NCBI RefSeq assembly: GCF_900637545.1 | Contig: NZ_LR134376.1 | Span: 2,623,001-2,687,000 of the forward strand | DNA: 64,000 bases | Direction of reading: 5' to 3' | From: Aeromonas encheleia | GTDB taxonomy: Bacteria; Pseudomonadota; Gammaproteobacteria; Enterobacterales; Aeromonadaceae | Shown here: positions 19,234 through 28,394 of the stretch, piece by piece | Layout of the letters: every line of letters begins with the position of its first letter | Position numbering within the stretch: position 1 is the first letter of the stretch | Position numbers and translations under genes: made by a program | Notes under the pieces: generated by a model | What the model saw: only the letters and a program-made list of their open reading frames with translations | Database searches by the model: none | Told to the model about the DNA's origin: nothing

Positions 19234-19310
19234 GGGATGGCTGGCGACCGGAGGCTCCGGTCGCCAGCCTGTCGTCCTGAGACTCATCCCTCTTTTATCC
19301 AGGAGTGCCC

Positions 19311-20408
19311 ATGAAGACCATCAAGGGACCGGCCATCTTCCTCGCCCAGTTCATGGGGGAGCAGCCGCCATTCGATACGCTCAGCGGCCTGGCGGACTGG
19401 GCCGCCGGCCTCGGCTTCCGCGGCCTGCAGCTGCCGACGGACCCGCGCCTGTTCGATCTGGGTCTGGCGGCCAACAGCCAGGATTATTGCGACGAGATAA
19501 GCGGCCTGCTGGCCGAGCGGGGCTTGGTCATCACCGAGCTCTCCACCCATCTGCAGGGCCAGCTGCTGGCCGTCCACCCCGCCTATGACAGCCTGTTCGA
19601 TGGCTTCGCCCCGGCGGCAGTGCGCGGCAAGCCCGCCGCCCGCACCCAATGGGCCGCCGACCAGCTCAAGGCGGCCGCCCTCGCCTCCCGCCGGCTCGGA
19701 CTCAGCGCACACGTCACCTTCTCCGGTGCCCTCGCCTGGCCCTATCTCTATCCCTGGCCCCAGCGGCCCTCCGGGCTCATCGAGGAGGCCTTCGCCGAGC
19801 TGGCCAGGCGCTGGCTCCCCCTGCTCAATGCCTTTGACGAGGCCGGGGTGGACGTCTGTTACGAGCTGCACCCGGGGGAGGACCTATTCGATGGCGCCAC
19901 GCTGGAGCGCTTCCTCGAGGCAACCGGCGATCATCCCCGCGTCAACGTGCTCTACGACCCCAGCCACATGCTGTTGCAGCAGCTCGATTACCTCGCCTTC
20001 CTCGACCTCTATCACGAGCGGGTGCGCGCCTTTCACGTGAAGGATGCCGAGTTCAGGCCCTCGGGGCGACAGGGGGTTTATGGGGGCTACGCCCCCTGGC
20101 TCGGGCGGGCGGGGCGCTTTCGCTCCCTGGGGGATGGCCAGATAGACTTTGGCGCCATCTTCAGCAAGCTCGCCCAGTACGACTACCCCGGCTGGGCCGT
20201 GCTGGAGTGGGAGTGCGCCCTCAAGCACCCGGAGGATGGCGCCGCCGAGGGGGCCGACTTCATTCGCAATCATATTATCCGGGTCGCCGAGCGCCCCTTC
20301 GATGACTTCGCCGGCAGCGGCCTGGCGCGGGAGGCGGTCAGAAGCCTGCTCGGCCTCGGCGATAGCTTGAGCGGTAATTCGGGCGGCAAGACAGGAGAGA
20401 AAAAATGA
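19311..20408 (+). CDS. Sugar isomerase/epimerase-like TIM-barrel protein
   Basis: 365 residues, xylose-isomerase-like TIM barrel (AP_endonuc_2 fold). The ATG at 19311 has AGGAG six bases upstream; an overlapping GTG at 19305 is less likely. Candidate metal ligands are the Glu in CYELHPGED, the Asp/His in LYDPSHML, the His in AFHVKDAEF and the Glu in AVLEWECAL, which is the usual Glu-Asp-His-Glu set of this superfamily. Such proteins epimerise or isomerise sugars and keto-sugars, and pairs with Gfo/Idh/MocA dehydrogenases are common in pathways through 3-keto sugars (family knowledge). The next gene is such a dehydrogenase, overlapping by 4 bases. Confidence 0.85.
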   Translation: MKTIKGPAIFLAQFMGEQPPFDTLSGLADWAAGLGFRGLQLPTDPRLFDLGLAANSQDYCDEISGLLAERGLVITELSTHLQGQLLAVHPAYDSLFDGFAPAAVRGKPAARTQWAADQLKAAALASRRLGLSAHVTFSGALAWPYLYPWPQRPSGLIEEAFAELARRWLPLLNAFDEAGVDVCYELHPGEDLFDGATLERFLEATGDHPRVNVLYDPSHMLLQQLDYLAFLDLYHERVRAFHVKDAEFRPSGRQGVYGGYAPWLGRAGRFRSLGDGQIDFGAIFSKLAQYDYPGWAVLEWECALKHPEDGAAEGADFIRNHIIRVAERPFDDFAGSGLAREAVRSLLGLGDSLSGNSGGKTGEKK

Positions 20409-21547
20409 CGAGACGACTGCGTCTGGGCATGGTGGGCGGTGGCCAGGGGGCCTTCATCGGCGCCGTGCATCGGCTGGCCGCCCGCATGGACGATCACTAT
20501 GAGCTGCTCGCCGCGGCCCTCTCCGCCGATCCCGCCAACGCCCGGGCGAGCGCCCTCGCCCTCGGGCTGGATCCGGCCCGCGCCTACGAGGATTACGCCA
20601 AGATGGCCCAGGCTGAGGCGGCCCGGCCCGACGGCATCGAAGTGGTGGCCATCACCACCCCCAACCACCTGCACGCCCCGGTGGCGCGCGCCTTTCTCAA
20701 AGCCGGCATCCACGTGATCTGCGACAAGCCGCTGGCGCTGACCCTGGCCGAGGGGGAGGAGCTCGCCCGGCTCGCCCGCCAGCAGCGGCGGCTGTTTGCC
20801 CTCACCCACACCTACTCCGGCTACCCCATGGTGCGCCACGCCCGCGAGCTGGTGGCCGCCGGTGAGCTCGGCGAGCTGCGCTACGTGCAGGTCGAGTACC
20901 TGCAGGACTGGCTCGCCAACCCCATCCCCCCCGGTCAGAACAAGCAGGCGGACTGGCGGGCCGATCCGGCCCGCGCCGGGCGGGCGGGTTGCCTCGGCGA
21001 CATAGGCACCCACGCCTACCAGCTGGCGGCCTTCATCACAGGGCAGCTGCCGAGCGAGCTTGCCGCCGAGCTGCACAGCTTCGTGCCGGGGCGGCTGGTG
21101 GACGATCACCTGCAGGTCTGGCTGCGCTACCCCAACGGGATGCGTGGGTCGCTCAACGCGAGCCAGGTCGCCAGCGGCGAGGAGAACCGGCTGCAGATCC
21201 GCCTCTATGGCGACAAGGCCAGCCTCATCTTTCGGCAGGAGGAGCCTAATCAGCTCTGGCTGACCCCTATTGGCGGGGCCAGCCAGCGGCTGACCCGGGG
21301 CCGGGTGGAGAGCGCGGCGGCGCGCCACGCCAGCCGGGTGCCCGCCGGTCATCCCGAGGGCTATCTGGAGGCCTTCGCCCAGCTCTATACGGACGCGGCC
21401 TTGCAGATCCACGCCCTGGCGTCTGGTCTGGCGCCGCCCCCCGAGAGCCTGGCCCTCACCACGGTGGAGGACGGGGTGGCGGGGATGCGCTTCATCGAGG
21501 CCAGCCTGGCCAGTCACGCCGCCGGACGCTGGCTCCCGCTCTCCTGA
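20405..21547 (+). CDS. Gfo/Idh/MocA-family NAD(P)-dependent oxidoreductase
   Basis: 380 residues. The N-terminal Rossmann domain (LGMVGGGQGAFIGAVHRLAA) binds NAD(P), followed by ITTPNHLHAPVARAFLKAG and the catalytic-lysine motif HVICDKPLALTLAEGEEL (Lys in DKP). The C-terminal alpha/beta domain contains GCLGDIGTHAYQLAAFITG, with the Asp-x-x-x-His pair typical of this family. It oxidises a sugar or polyol hydroxyl. The start overlaps the previous gene (ATGA), so the two enzymes are made together. It closes the operon; a bidirectional terminator follows. Related gene sets in other bacteria handle glucosides or inositols, but the substrate here is not assigned. Confidence 0.92.
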   Translation: MTRRLRLGMVGGGQGAFIGAVHRLAARMDDHYELLAAALSADPANARASALALGLDPARAYEDYAKMAQAEAARPDGIEVVAITTPNHLHAPVARAFLKAGIHVICDKPLALTLAEGEELARLARQQRRLFALTHTYSGYPMVRHARELVAAGELGELRYVQVEYLQDWLANPIPPGQNKQADWRADPARAGRAGCLGDIGTHAYQLAAFITGQLPSELAAELHSFVPGRLVDDHLQVWLRYPNGMRGSLNASQVASGEENRLQIRLYGDKASLIFRQEEPNQLWLTPIGGASQRLTRGRVESAAARHASRVPAGHPEGYLEAFAQLYTDAALQIHALASGLAPPPESLALTTVEDGVAGMRFIEASLASHAAGRWLPLS

Positions 21548-21610
21548 CGCCTGCACAGGAGGGACCCACCGCACGCGGCCCTCCTCCTTCCAGTCACCGA
21601 CAGCGGGCAA

Positions 21611-21640
21611 TAAAAAGCCCGCCGACGAGGGCGGGCTCTT
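21611..21640. terminator. Bidirectional terminator between sugar operon and emrD
   Basis: Stem AGCCCGCC / GGCGGGCT with flanking A run on the left and TCTT on the right, midway between convergent stop codons at 21547 and 21659. Confidence 0.8.
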
Positions 21641-21658
21641 CACCTATCTTCGATGCAC

Positions 21659-22858
21659 TCAGACGGCCATCTGCTCGTGGGGCGAGCCATGGTGGCGCAG
21701 CCAGGTGAAGCTCAGCACCACCAGCAACACCATCAGCGTCATGATGGCGCCCAGGGTCACCTGCCCTTCCATCGGGAAGCAAGCGGCCAGCAGGGTGACT
21801 ATACCCGCCCCCAGGTTCTGCATCCCCCCCAGGATGGCGCCGGCGGTCCCCGCCTGCCCCGGGAAGGGCTCGATGGCGCAGGAGGTGGCGGTCGGGTAGA
21901 GGATGCCGCTGCCGATGAAGTAAACAGCCGCGCCGCCCACCAGGGAGGCCGCGCTCACCAGCCCGAACAGGCCAGGCACCAGTATGATGAGCGAGCCCAG
22001 CGCCAGGAAGACGATGCCAAGGCGCATCAGCTTGCCCTGACTCAGGCGGAAGCTCAGCTTGGCGGAGAGCCAGGCGCCGAACAGATAGCCGGGCAGCGGC
22101 AGCACGAACAGCACGCTCACGGTACGCGCGCTCAGCTTCAGTACGTCGCCGAGCAGCACGCCCGCCGCCGCCTCAAACACCGCCAGGCCGGCGAAGGTCG
22201 CCATCAGGCAGAGCAGGTTGCCCTGGAAGCGTGGATTGCCGAGCACGTGGCGATAGGCGGCACCGACCCGCAGTGGCTGTTGACGCGCGGTCACCGGCAG
22301 GGTCTCGCCAAACCAGGCCAGCAGGGCCAGGGTGGTCAGGGCGCCGAAGCCGAACAGGAACCAGTAACCGGCGCGCCAGTTGAACAGCTCGGTCAACCAG
22401 CCACCCAGCACGGGCGCCAGCAGCGGGGAGAAGATCACCCCCATGCTCACCAGGCTGTTGGCCCGGTTCAGCTCGGCGCCGCTGTAGCGATCGCGCATCA
22501 CGGTGCGGCTCATGGCACCACCGGCACCTGTGCCCAGCCCCTGAATGAAGCTGCCGATCAGCAGCGCCATGAAGCTCGGGATCAGCTGGATGGTCAGGGT
22601 ACCCACCAGAAACACCATCATGCCGATGAGCAGCACCGGGCGACGGCCGATGCGATCCGACAGCGGGCCATAGACAAACTGGGAGAGCCCGTACGGTATG
22701 AGGTAACAGGCCATCACCGCCTGCAGCTGGCCGGAGGCCACATCGAAGTCCCCCGCCATCATGGGAATGGAGGGCACATACAGGGTCTGGGTCATCTGAC
22801 CCACGGCGACCATCAGAATGGTCAGAAGAAACAGGGGGTAAAAACTGTGCCGATACAT
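21659..22858 (-). CDS. emrD: Multidrug efflux MFS transporter EmrD
   Basis: 399 residues with twelve predicted membrane spans, drug:H+ antiporter DHA1 family. The N-terminus LLTILMVAVGQMTQTLYVPSI, the loop GPLSDRIGRRPVLLIGM (MFS motif A), GLGTGAGGAMSRTVMRD and EPFPGQAGTAGAILGGMQN resemble E. coli EmrD closely throughout. EmrD exports uncouplers and amphipathic drugs from the inner membrane in enterics (established for that family member). No strong ribosome site precedes the ATG at 22858. It stands alone between the sugar operon and an intergenic gap. Confidence 0.9.
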   Translation of the reverse strand: MYRHSFYPLFLLTILMVAVGQMTQTLYVPSIPMMAGDFDVASGQLQAVMACYLIPYGLSQFVYGPLSDRIGRRPVLLIGMMVFLVGTLTIQLIPSFMALLIGSFIQGLGTGAGGAMSRTVMRDRYSGAELNRANSLVSMGVIFSPLLAPVLGGWLTELFNWRAGYWFLFGFGALTTLALLAWFGETLPVTARQQPLRVGAAYRHVLGNPRFQGNLLCLMATFAGLAVFEAAAGVLLGDVLKLSARTVSVLFVLPLPGYLFGAWLSAKLSFRLSQGKLMRLGIVFLALGSLIILVPGLFGLVSAASLVGGAAVYFIGSGILYPTATSCAIEPFPGQAGTAGAILGGMQNLGAGIVTLLAACFPMEGQVTLGAIMTLMVLLVVLSFTWLRHHGSPHEQMAV

Positions 22859-23278
22859 ATCTCAGTCCCGCAAATCATCAAAAAGCTGCCGCACCCCTGG
22901 CAGATAGCTGCGGAGGGGATCCAAACAAGGGTCAATCAAGGGTAAAAAAACAAGGCGGAGAACCCGCACCGGCCGGGAGCAGGACGCTCCCTTGGCTTGC
23001 CGTGATCTTAGTGATTCAGCTCACAAAAAACGAACGAATCTTTATAATCGGCTTTCCCTAGTTTTTCTAATATAACTATCTCTATGCCCCTTTCCGGCTC
23101 GCCAAATCAAGGTGTTATCTGCTCGGCGACCTGGCCTGTTCATAGCGGGCCTGATGACTACGAGAGCCGCACGCGGCCATGGGCAGAGAGGCCGTGGATC
23201 ATGGGTCCGGCGCATCGGGGACGGGAGTTGTTCAGGCAAAATCGGATGACGGGCGGAATAGAAGGAACAGATAAAAGA
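22859..23278. other. Intergenic region upstream of emrD
   Basis: About 420 bases without a credible gene. The part near 23030-23080 is AT-rich and likely holds the emrD promoter. I see no RNA gene or mobile element. Confidence 0.5.
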
Positions 23279-23301
23279 GATGGCCCCATGACGGGGCCAT
23301 C
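23279..23301 (-). terminator. Terminator of the GST gene pair
   Basis: GATGGCCCC ATGAC GGGGCCATC, followed on the minus strand by TCTTTT; six bases after the stop of the downstream GST gene. Confidence 0.82.
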
Positions 23302-23307
23302 TTGACC

Positions 23308-23973
23308 TCAGCGGGTCATCATCTGCTGCACCCGCTTGGCCGCCTCTTCAGGCGTCTCTTCCTTGCGGGGCGGAATGTTGACCCCCTTCTGACACGCGGG
23401 CTTGGCGGCCATCCGCTCCATCCAGGCTTGCAGATGAGGCAGGCCATCGATGGAAATCCCGCTCCAGTCATGGATCCGCACCCAGGGCCAGGTGGCGATG
23501 TCGGCGATGCTGTACTCGTCGGCCAGGTACTCGTGATGGGCCAGATGGACGTCCAGCACCTCAAACAGGCGGCGCCCCTCCTTCTGATAGCGTTCGATGG
23601 CCGCCGGGATCTTCTCCGGGAAGTAACGGTAGAAGACGTTGGCCTGCCCCATCATGGGGCCGACCCCGCCCATCTGGAACATCAGCCACTGGATGGCCTG
23701 GGAGCGGCGCTTGGGGTCCTGCGGCAACAGCTTGCCCGCCTTCTCCGCCAGATAGAGCAGGATGGCACCGGATTCAAACACGGCGAAGTCACCGTTGTCC
23801 CGATCGACGATGGCCGGGATGCGGCCATTGGGGTTGATCGCCAGAAAGTCGGGCTGCTTCTGATCCAGCGCCGACAGGTCGAGCGGGATCACCCGGTAGG
23901 GAAGGCTCAGCTCTTCGAGGGCAATGCTGACCTTGAAGCCATTGGGGGTTGCTGCAGTATAGAGATCGATCAT
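23308..23973 (-). CDS. YfcG-like glutathione S-transferase / disulfide reductase
   Basis: 221 residues starting [20 protein letters not shown] at 23973, with AAGGAG upstream. The thioredoxin-like N-domain has the TPNG signature and NPNGRIPAI (cis-Pro), then [14 protein letters not shown]; the helical C-domain follows. This matches the Nu-class YfcG/YghU group, which lacks a catalytic Cys/Ser and reduces disulfides with glutathione bound in the active site (family knowledge). It lies 17 bases downstream of a second GST gene in the same direction, so the two form an operon, and is followed by a terminator. Confidence 0.88.
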   Translation of the reverse strand: MIDLYTAATPNGFKVSIALEELSLPYRVIPLDLSALDQKQPDFLAINPNGRIPAIVDRDNGDFAVFESGAILLYLAEKAGKLLPQDPKRRSQAIQWLMFQMGGVGPMMGQANVFYRYFPEKIPAAIERYQKEGRRLFEVLDVHLAHHEYLADEYSIADIATWPWVRIHDWSGISIDGLPHLQAWMERMAAKPACQKGVNIPPRKEETPEEAAKRVQQMMTR

Positions 23974-23990
23974 CGTGGGCTCCTTGTGAT

Positions 23991-24599
23991 TCAAGCCTGG
24001 GCACTTGGACGGGCGCTGACCCGTTCATGCCAGTCCTGCAAATGCAATTGGTTGGGGGCGATGCGCAGTCCGACCACCTTGCCAAAATCTATGGTACAGA
24101 GGGTCAGGATATCGGCGATGGTGAAGCGCTCTCCCGCCACATAGGGGACCTCGGCCAGCCGCTCGTCCAGCTTGCCAAACCAGGCCAGCGCGTTCTGCTT
24201 GCACTCCTCCCCCCATTCGGGAAAGGGGGTCTCGCGATCCTTGTAGAACCCGGTGATGTGGCGAAATGCCATGCCGGTGGGCAGCCAGAGGTTGAACTCG
24301 ATGAAACGGCTCCACATCTCGATGGTCGCGCGCTCCAGTGGCGTGGTACCGAACAGGTTAGGGTCGGGATAGAGCTCCTCGAAGTAGCGGCAGATGGCCA
24401 GGGTCTCGCTGATATGGGTGCCGTCATTGAGTTCCAGCACCGGGATGCGTCCGGCCGGGTTCTTGGCCAGAAACGCCGGGCTCAGGTTCTCCCCGGCCCC
24501 CAGGTCCACTTGCTGATAGGTCATCTCGACCCCCTTCTCCGCCAGAAACATCCTGACCCGGCGGGCGTTGGGAGCACGCTTGAGCTCATACACCTTCAT
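23991..24599 (-). CDS. Glutathione S-transferase family protein
   Basis: 202 residues from ATG 24599 with GGAGAA upstream. The N-domain [20 protein letters not shown] and [14 protein letters not shown] (cis-Pro loop), then [15 protein letters not shown] (Glu-Thr glutathione contacts) are standard. The C-domain contains [16 protein letters not shown], the usual N-capping box. Cytosolic; conjugates or reduces electrophiles with glutathione, specific substrate unknown. First gene of a two-gene GST operon. Confidence 0.88.
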   Translation of the reverse strand: MKVYELKRAPNARRVRMFLAEKGVEMTYQQVDLGAGENLSPAFLAKNPAGRIPVLELNDGTHISETLAICRYFEELYPDPNLFGTTPLERATIEMWSRFIEFNLWLPTGMAFRHITGFYKDRETPFPEWGEECKQNALAWFGKLDERLAEVPYVAGERFTIADILTLCTIDFGKVVGLRIAPNQLHLQDWHERVSARPSAQA

Positions 24600-24728
24600 C
24601 TCATTCTCCGTTGATCGCCATCCTGTTCGCCGTGTCCGTCGACCCTGAGAGTGACACAAAGCCGCGGCGCAATACCGGTCAGTTATGACAAATATTGCGC
24701 CGCTTGAACAGTCCATCAGTGGAGATAA

Positions 24729-25187
24729 CTAGCTGAGCAGCCCTGCGGATTGGCGCTGGCGCAGCAGGGTGAGACGGGCCAGCAGGGGGAAATAGGACTC
24801 CAGCTTGCTCTGCAGCACACGGCTGCAGGCGGGATCCGCCAGCTCAGCCTCATCCAGCACAATGCCGTTGGAGACGAAGTAGAAACGTGGATCCCGCACA
24901 TCCGGCCCCTGGGTGGGCAGGTTGTCGGCCTGCCGGCTCACCCGCAGCGGCAGGACGGGCAGTCCCAGAGGTGCATTGCCGAGCGGCCAGGCAAACTCGG
25001 GCCAGGCAACATCATCCTCTTCCTGCAACAGGATGGCGGCCTCCCCCGGCTCCGGCCGCCATTGTGCCGGTTGAACGACGCGCACCTCGTCGACGCAATG
25101 ACCCTCACCACTGACGGCTTGCAACGCGATCAGCACTCCCTGTGCCGTCGCAGCCGATGGTTTTTGACTGATTAATGACAGATTCAT
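24729..25187 (-). CDS. Hypothetical protein
   Basis: 152 residues from ATG 25187, with AGGGAT about 8 bases upstream, which supports it as a real gene. I do not recognise a family. It has no signal peptide or membrane span; it is acidic and proline-rich in the middle (LPLRVSRQADNLPTQGPD, then RDPRFYFVSNGIVLDEAELA) and ends in a helix (LLARLTLLRQRQSAGLL). It sits between the GST pair and suhB, divergent from suhB, with no evident operon partner. Confidence 0.65.
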   Translation of the reverse strand: MNLSLISQKPSAATAQGVLIALQAVSGEGHCVDEVRVVQPAQWRPEPGEAAILLQEEDDVAWPEFAWPLGNAPLGLPVLPLRVSRQADNLPTQGPDVRDPRFYFVSNGIVLDEAELADPACSRVLQSKLESYFPLLARLTLLRQRQSAGLLS

Positions 25188-25387
25188 GGTTCATATCCCT
25201 ATGCTCACCACAGCCTGTTATTCAGCTGCCGCGATAAGACTAGACCAAAAAGAGCCTTTATTGGAGCCGTCAGATCTGGCAATCGTCAACGCGCAGGAAC
25301 CCATGTATAACGGTTGCCATTCCTGAATATCCTGATAAGATACCGCGTCCTTTTGTCCCCCGTTCTTTAACATCCAGTGGTGAACCT

Positions 25388-26191
25388 ATGCATCCGATGC
25401 TGAATATCGCCGTGCGCGCTGCGCGCAACGCCGGTCAAGTTGTAGTAAAAGCCTTCTCCCAGCCTGAGAATATCGAGGCTATCCAGAAAGGCAGCCATGA
25501 CTTCGTGACCAACGTTGACCGTGAAGCCGAAGCGGCCATCATTCACACCATCAAAAAATCTTACCCGGAACACAGCATCATCGCTGAAGAGTCTGGTGAG
25601 ATTGCCGGTACCAATCCGGACTACCAATGGATCATTGACCCACTGGATGGCACGACCAACCTGGTCAAAGGCATTCCGCACTTTGCCGTCTCCATCGCCC
25701 TGCGCGTCAAGGGCAAGACCGAACAAGCCGTCGTTTACGATCCTATCCGTGACGAGCTGTTTACCTCGACTCGTGGTAACGGCGCCCAGCTGAACGGCTA
25801 CCGCATCCGTGTCGGCAAGGCCAAAGAGATGGCTGGCACCGTACTGGCGACCGGTTTCCCGTTCAAGCAGAAGCACCACATCGAACCCTATCTGAAGATG
25901 TTCCAGAGCATGTTTATCGAGTGTGCCGATATCCGTCGCGCCGGCTCCCCCGCGCTGGATCTGGCCTATGTGGCCGCCGGCCGCATCGACGGCTACTGGG
26001 AAATCGGCCTCAAGCCTTGGGAAACTGCCGCCGGTGAGCTGCTGGCCAAGGAAGCCGGTGCCATCGTCACCGACTTCGTCGGTGGTCACAACTACGAAAA
26101 CTCAGGCAACATCGTGGTCGCCAACCCGCGCGTCCTGAAAGAGATGCTCGGCAAGATCCGTGAGAACCTGCCGGACTCCCTGGCCAAATAA
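25388..26191 (+). CDS. suhB: Inositol-1-monophosphatase SuhB
   Basis: 267 residues, standard length. The metal-binding motif WIIDPLDGTTNLV, the upstream EESGEI and the C-terminal WEIGLKPWETAAGELL motif define the Mg-dependent lithium-sensitive phosphatase family. In E. coli SuhB also acts in the rRNA antitermination complex with NusA/NusG (established for that protein). The codon usage is more biased towards common codons than its neighbours, fitting high expression. It is monocistronic with a strong terminator after it. Confidence 0.96.
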   Translation: MHPMLNIAVRAARNAGQVVVKAFSQPENIEAIQKGSHDFVTNVDREAEAAIIHTIKKSYPEHSIIAEESGEIAGTNPDYQWIIDPLDGTTNLVKGIPHFAVSIALRVKGKTEQAVVYDPIRDELFTSTRGNGAQLNGYRIRVGKAKEMAGTVLATGFPFKQKHHIEPYLKMFQSMFIECADIRRAGSPALDLAYVAAGRIDGYWEIGLKPWETAAGELLAKEAGAIVTDFVGGHNYENSGNIVVANPRVLKEMLGKIRENLPDSLAK

Positions 26192-26209
26192 GCCGGTGTT
26201 TTCCAATAA

Positions 26210-26243
26210 AAAGCCAGTCAGCTCAGCTGACTGGCTTTTTTTA
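26210..26243 (+). terminator. suhB terminator
   Basis: AAGCCAGTCAGCT / AGCTGACTGGCTT stem followed by seven T, 20 bases after the suhB stop. Confidence 0.92.
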
Positions 26244-26353
26244 TGGCCGTCGTACGGGAAGAACGTGCCTTCGAAGGTTGCAAGGGAGGTGCGGCAACAA
26301 GCGCCAACATGGGGCAGACAGGAATGTAGAGAGGATAGAGGCGGCGCCGTCGC

Positions 26354-27244
26354 TCAGATGGTGCCGTTGCGCCCCATGTTGATCACCACGCGCCGGTTCT
26401 TGGCACGGCCACCTTCGGTTTCGTTGGATGCCACGTGTTGCTTCTCACCGTGCCCCTCCACCGAGATCTTGCCCTCCTCGACGCCAAGATCCATAAACAC
26501 CTGCTTGATGGCGTCGGCCCGCTTCTCGGAGAGCTTCTGATTGGGCCAGCGCCCGCCATAGCTGTCGCTGTAGGCGTCGATCACCACCACGTCTATGCTC
26601 TTGTCCGCCTTCAGATACTCGCCGATCATCGCCAGCCGCCGCTTGGAGGCGGTGGACAACTCGTCGCTGTTCTTGTCATAGGAGAGCACGCTGAACGCGA
26701 TGTCGTTGAAGTTGTAAGGCAGCAGGCCGCTCAGGCAGTCCATGAAGGCCTGGTATTTGACTCTGAAGTTGACCGAGGAGAGCGACACCCGCACCGGCCT
26801 GTCCTGGCGATACCAGTCGCGATACTGGAAGGTGGGCATGCGCCCCCCCTCCAGCTCATCCAGCATGGTCCAGGCGGTCTGGCCGGCCACCAAACCGTCA
26901 AACTGCTGGTAGAACTGCAGCTGGCTGATCTCGCGGCCAGCCACGCCCGGTCGCCAGATGGGGGGCATGATGCCGAGGCTCACTCGCTGGGTTCGCGCCT
27001 GGGGCCGTTGCCCCTTCAGCTCGAAATCCAGGTTGATCTTGCGACCGGCACGGCTGACGAAGGCCCCCGTGCCCCAGCGGGGAATGGGGTGCTCGAGGCG
27101 ACACTCCACCTGGGTGTCCGAGGTCAAACGCCAGACGGATTGATCCAGGCCGGCACCAAATTCGGTGACCCCCGCCTGCAACTGCATACTCACTGATATG
27201 CTGACCAACCCTAACACCCAAGCATTCAACGGCTTGCCCTCCAT
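26354..27244 (-). CDS. motY: Sodium-driven flagellar motor T-ring protein MotY
   Basis: 296 residues starting MEGKPLNAWVLGLVS at 27244, a secretory signal ending near LQAG. The N-terminal domain (ECRLEHPIPRWGTGAFVSRA, KINLDFELKGQRPQ, QFYQQFDGLVAGQTAW) is specific for MotY; residues about 175-290 are an OmpA-type peptidoglycan-binding domain (VVVIDAYSDSYGG, LSEKRADAIKQVF, NRRVVINMG). MotY forms the T ring that anchors PomAB stators around the polar flagellar motor (established in Vibrio). A consensus flagellar sigma-28 promoter lies just upstream. Divergent rnt is the usual neighbour. Confidence 0.94.
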   Translation of the reverse strand: MEGKPLNAWVLGLVSISVSMQLQAGVTEFGAGLDQSVWRLTSDTQVECRLEHPIPRWGTGAFVSRAGRKINLDFELKGQRPQARTQRVSLGIMPPIWRPGVAGREISQLQFYQQFDGLVAGQTAWTMLDELEGGRMPTFQYRDWYRQDRPVRVSLSSVNFRVKYQAFMDCLSGLLPYNFNDIAFSVLSYDKNSDELSTASKRRLAMIGEYLKADKSIDVVVIDAYSDSYGGRWPNQKLSEKRADAIKQVFMDLGVEEGKISVEGHGEKQHVASNETEGGRAKNRRVVINMGRNGTI

Positions 27245-27259
27245 ACGATCTCGGATTAG

Positions 27260-27286
27260 GTATCGGCAGGGGCTGGGCAAGCTTTA
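27260..27286 (-). promoter_or_regulatory. Sigma-28 (FliA) promoter of motY
   Basis: On the minus strand TAAA, 15 bases, then GCCGATAC, ending 16 bases before the motY ATG. The consensus is TAAA-N15-GCCGATAA, so the -35 and spacing are perfect and the -10 differs by one base. The short leader may explain the poor ribosome site. Confidence 0.85.
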
Positions 27287-27459
27287 GCAACAAACCAATG
27301 TGGCCTGAGGAGAAAAGCCGAGCGAGTGGCCTCGGCCTGACAAGCGGCAGTGCATCGGGCAAAAATCGCGGGCCAGGCCGCCGCTGACCGGTCGTCCGGG
27401 GGGACAAGGGCGCGCTTTTTTGCCATAATGCCGCCTTCTTTCACGCCGACCGAGATACC

Positions 27460-28122
27460 ATGACCGACGCAGTTCACACCCTCAAGGGCCGCTTTCGTGG
27501 CTTCTACCCCGTCGTCATCGATGTTGAAACCGCCGGGTTCAATGCCAGCACCGACGCCCTGCTGGAGATCGCCGCCTATACCCTCAAGATGGATGAGCAG
27601 GGCTGGCTCCTGCCCGATCAGGTCTTTCACTTTCATGTCGAGCCGTTCGAAGGCGCCAACCTGGAGAAGGCGGCGCTGGAGTTTACCGGCATAGATCCCT
27701 TCAATCCGCTGCGCGGTGCCGTCAGCGAGAGAGAAGCGCTGACCGAGATCTTCAAGGGCATTCGCAAGGGAATGAAGGAGCACGACTGCGGCCGCGCCAT
27801 CATAGTGGCCCACAACGCCACCTTCGATCACGGCTTCGTGATGGCCGCCGCCGAGCGGGCCGGCCTCAAGCGCAATCCGTTTCACCCCTTCGCCACCTTC
27901 GATACCGCCGCCCTCTCCGGCCTGGCCCTGGGCCAGACAGTGCTGGCCAAGGCCTGCCAGAGCGCCCGCATCCCGTTTGACAACAAAGAGGCGCACTCCG
28001 CCCTGTATGACACCGAGCGCACCACCGAGCTGTTCTGTCATATCGTCAACCGCTGGAAGAGTCTGGGCGGCTGGCCACCGGTCAACCCGGATGAAGTCCC
28101 CGCCGATGACAGCCCCCAGTAG
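27460..28122 (+). CDS. rnt: Ribonuclease T
   Basis: 220 residues, DEDD-family 3'-5' exonuclease that trims the CCA end of tRNA and the ends of small stable RNAs. ExoI (VVIDVETAG, Asp21/Glu23), ExoII ([14 protein letters not shown]) and ExoIII ([15 protein letters not shown], DEDDh type with the His) are all intact. Length and the N-terminal [11 protein letters not shown] are typical of RNase T. Divergent from motY, with a terminator after it. Confidence 0.96.
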   Translation: MTDAVHTLKGRFRGFYPVVIDVETAGFNASTDALLEIAAYTLKMDEQGWLLPDQVFHFHVEPFEGANLEKAALEFTGIDPFNPLRGAVSEREALTEIFKGIRKGMKEHDCGRAIIVAHNATFDHGFVMAAAERAGLKRNPFHPFATFDTAALSGLALGQTVLAKACQSARIPFDNKEAHSALYDTERTTELFCHIVNRWKSLGGWPPVNPDEVPADDSPQ

Positions 28123-28139
28123 TCGCGCCGGAGCATGAG

Positions 28140-28165
28140 AAAGAGGCTGCCGTGGCAGCCTCTTT
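28140..28165 (+). terminator. rnt terminator
   Basis: AAAGAGGCTGCC / GGCAGCCTCTTT stem with a GT loop, 17 bases after the rnt stop. Confidence 0.85.
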
Positions 28166-28394
28166 CCATGAGGCAGCTGGGGCACCACCTCATGCCATCT
28201 GGTTCGACCAGAACGGCATAAACAGGGCCATCCAGCACCGTTTTTAGCATTCCATCCCGGCCATTCCGGATTAGCTCGGCAGGAATGCCGTGAAGAGGCT
28301 ATTTTGCCGATTTTTTTCTCGACATTTGTCACGTTTTTCGCAAACTAGCTGACTTTCACACGACAGACAGCAACACAATCTATAAGGAAATCAA

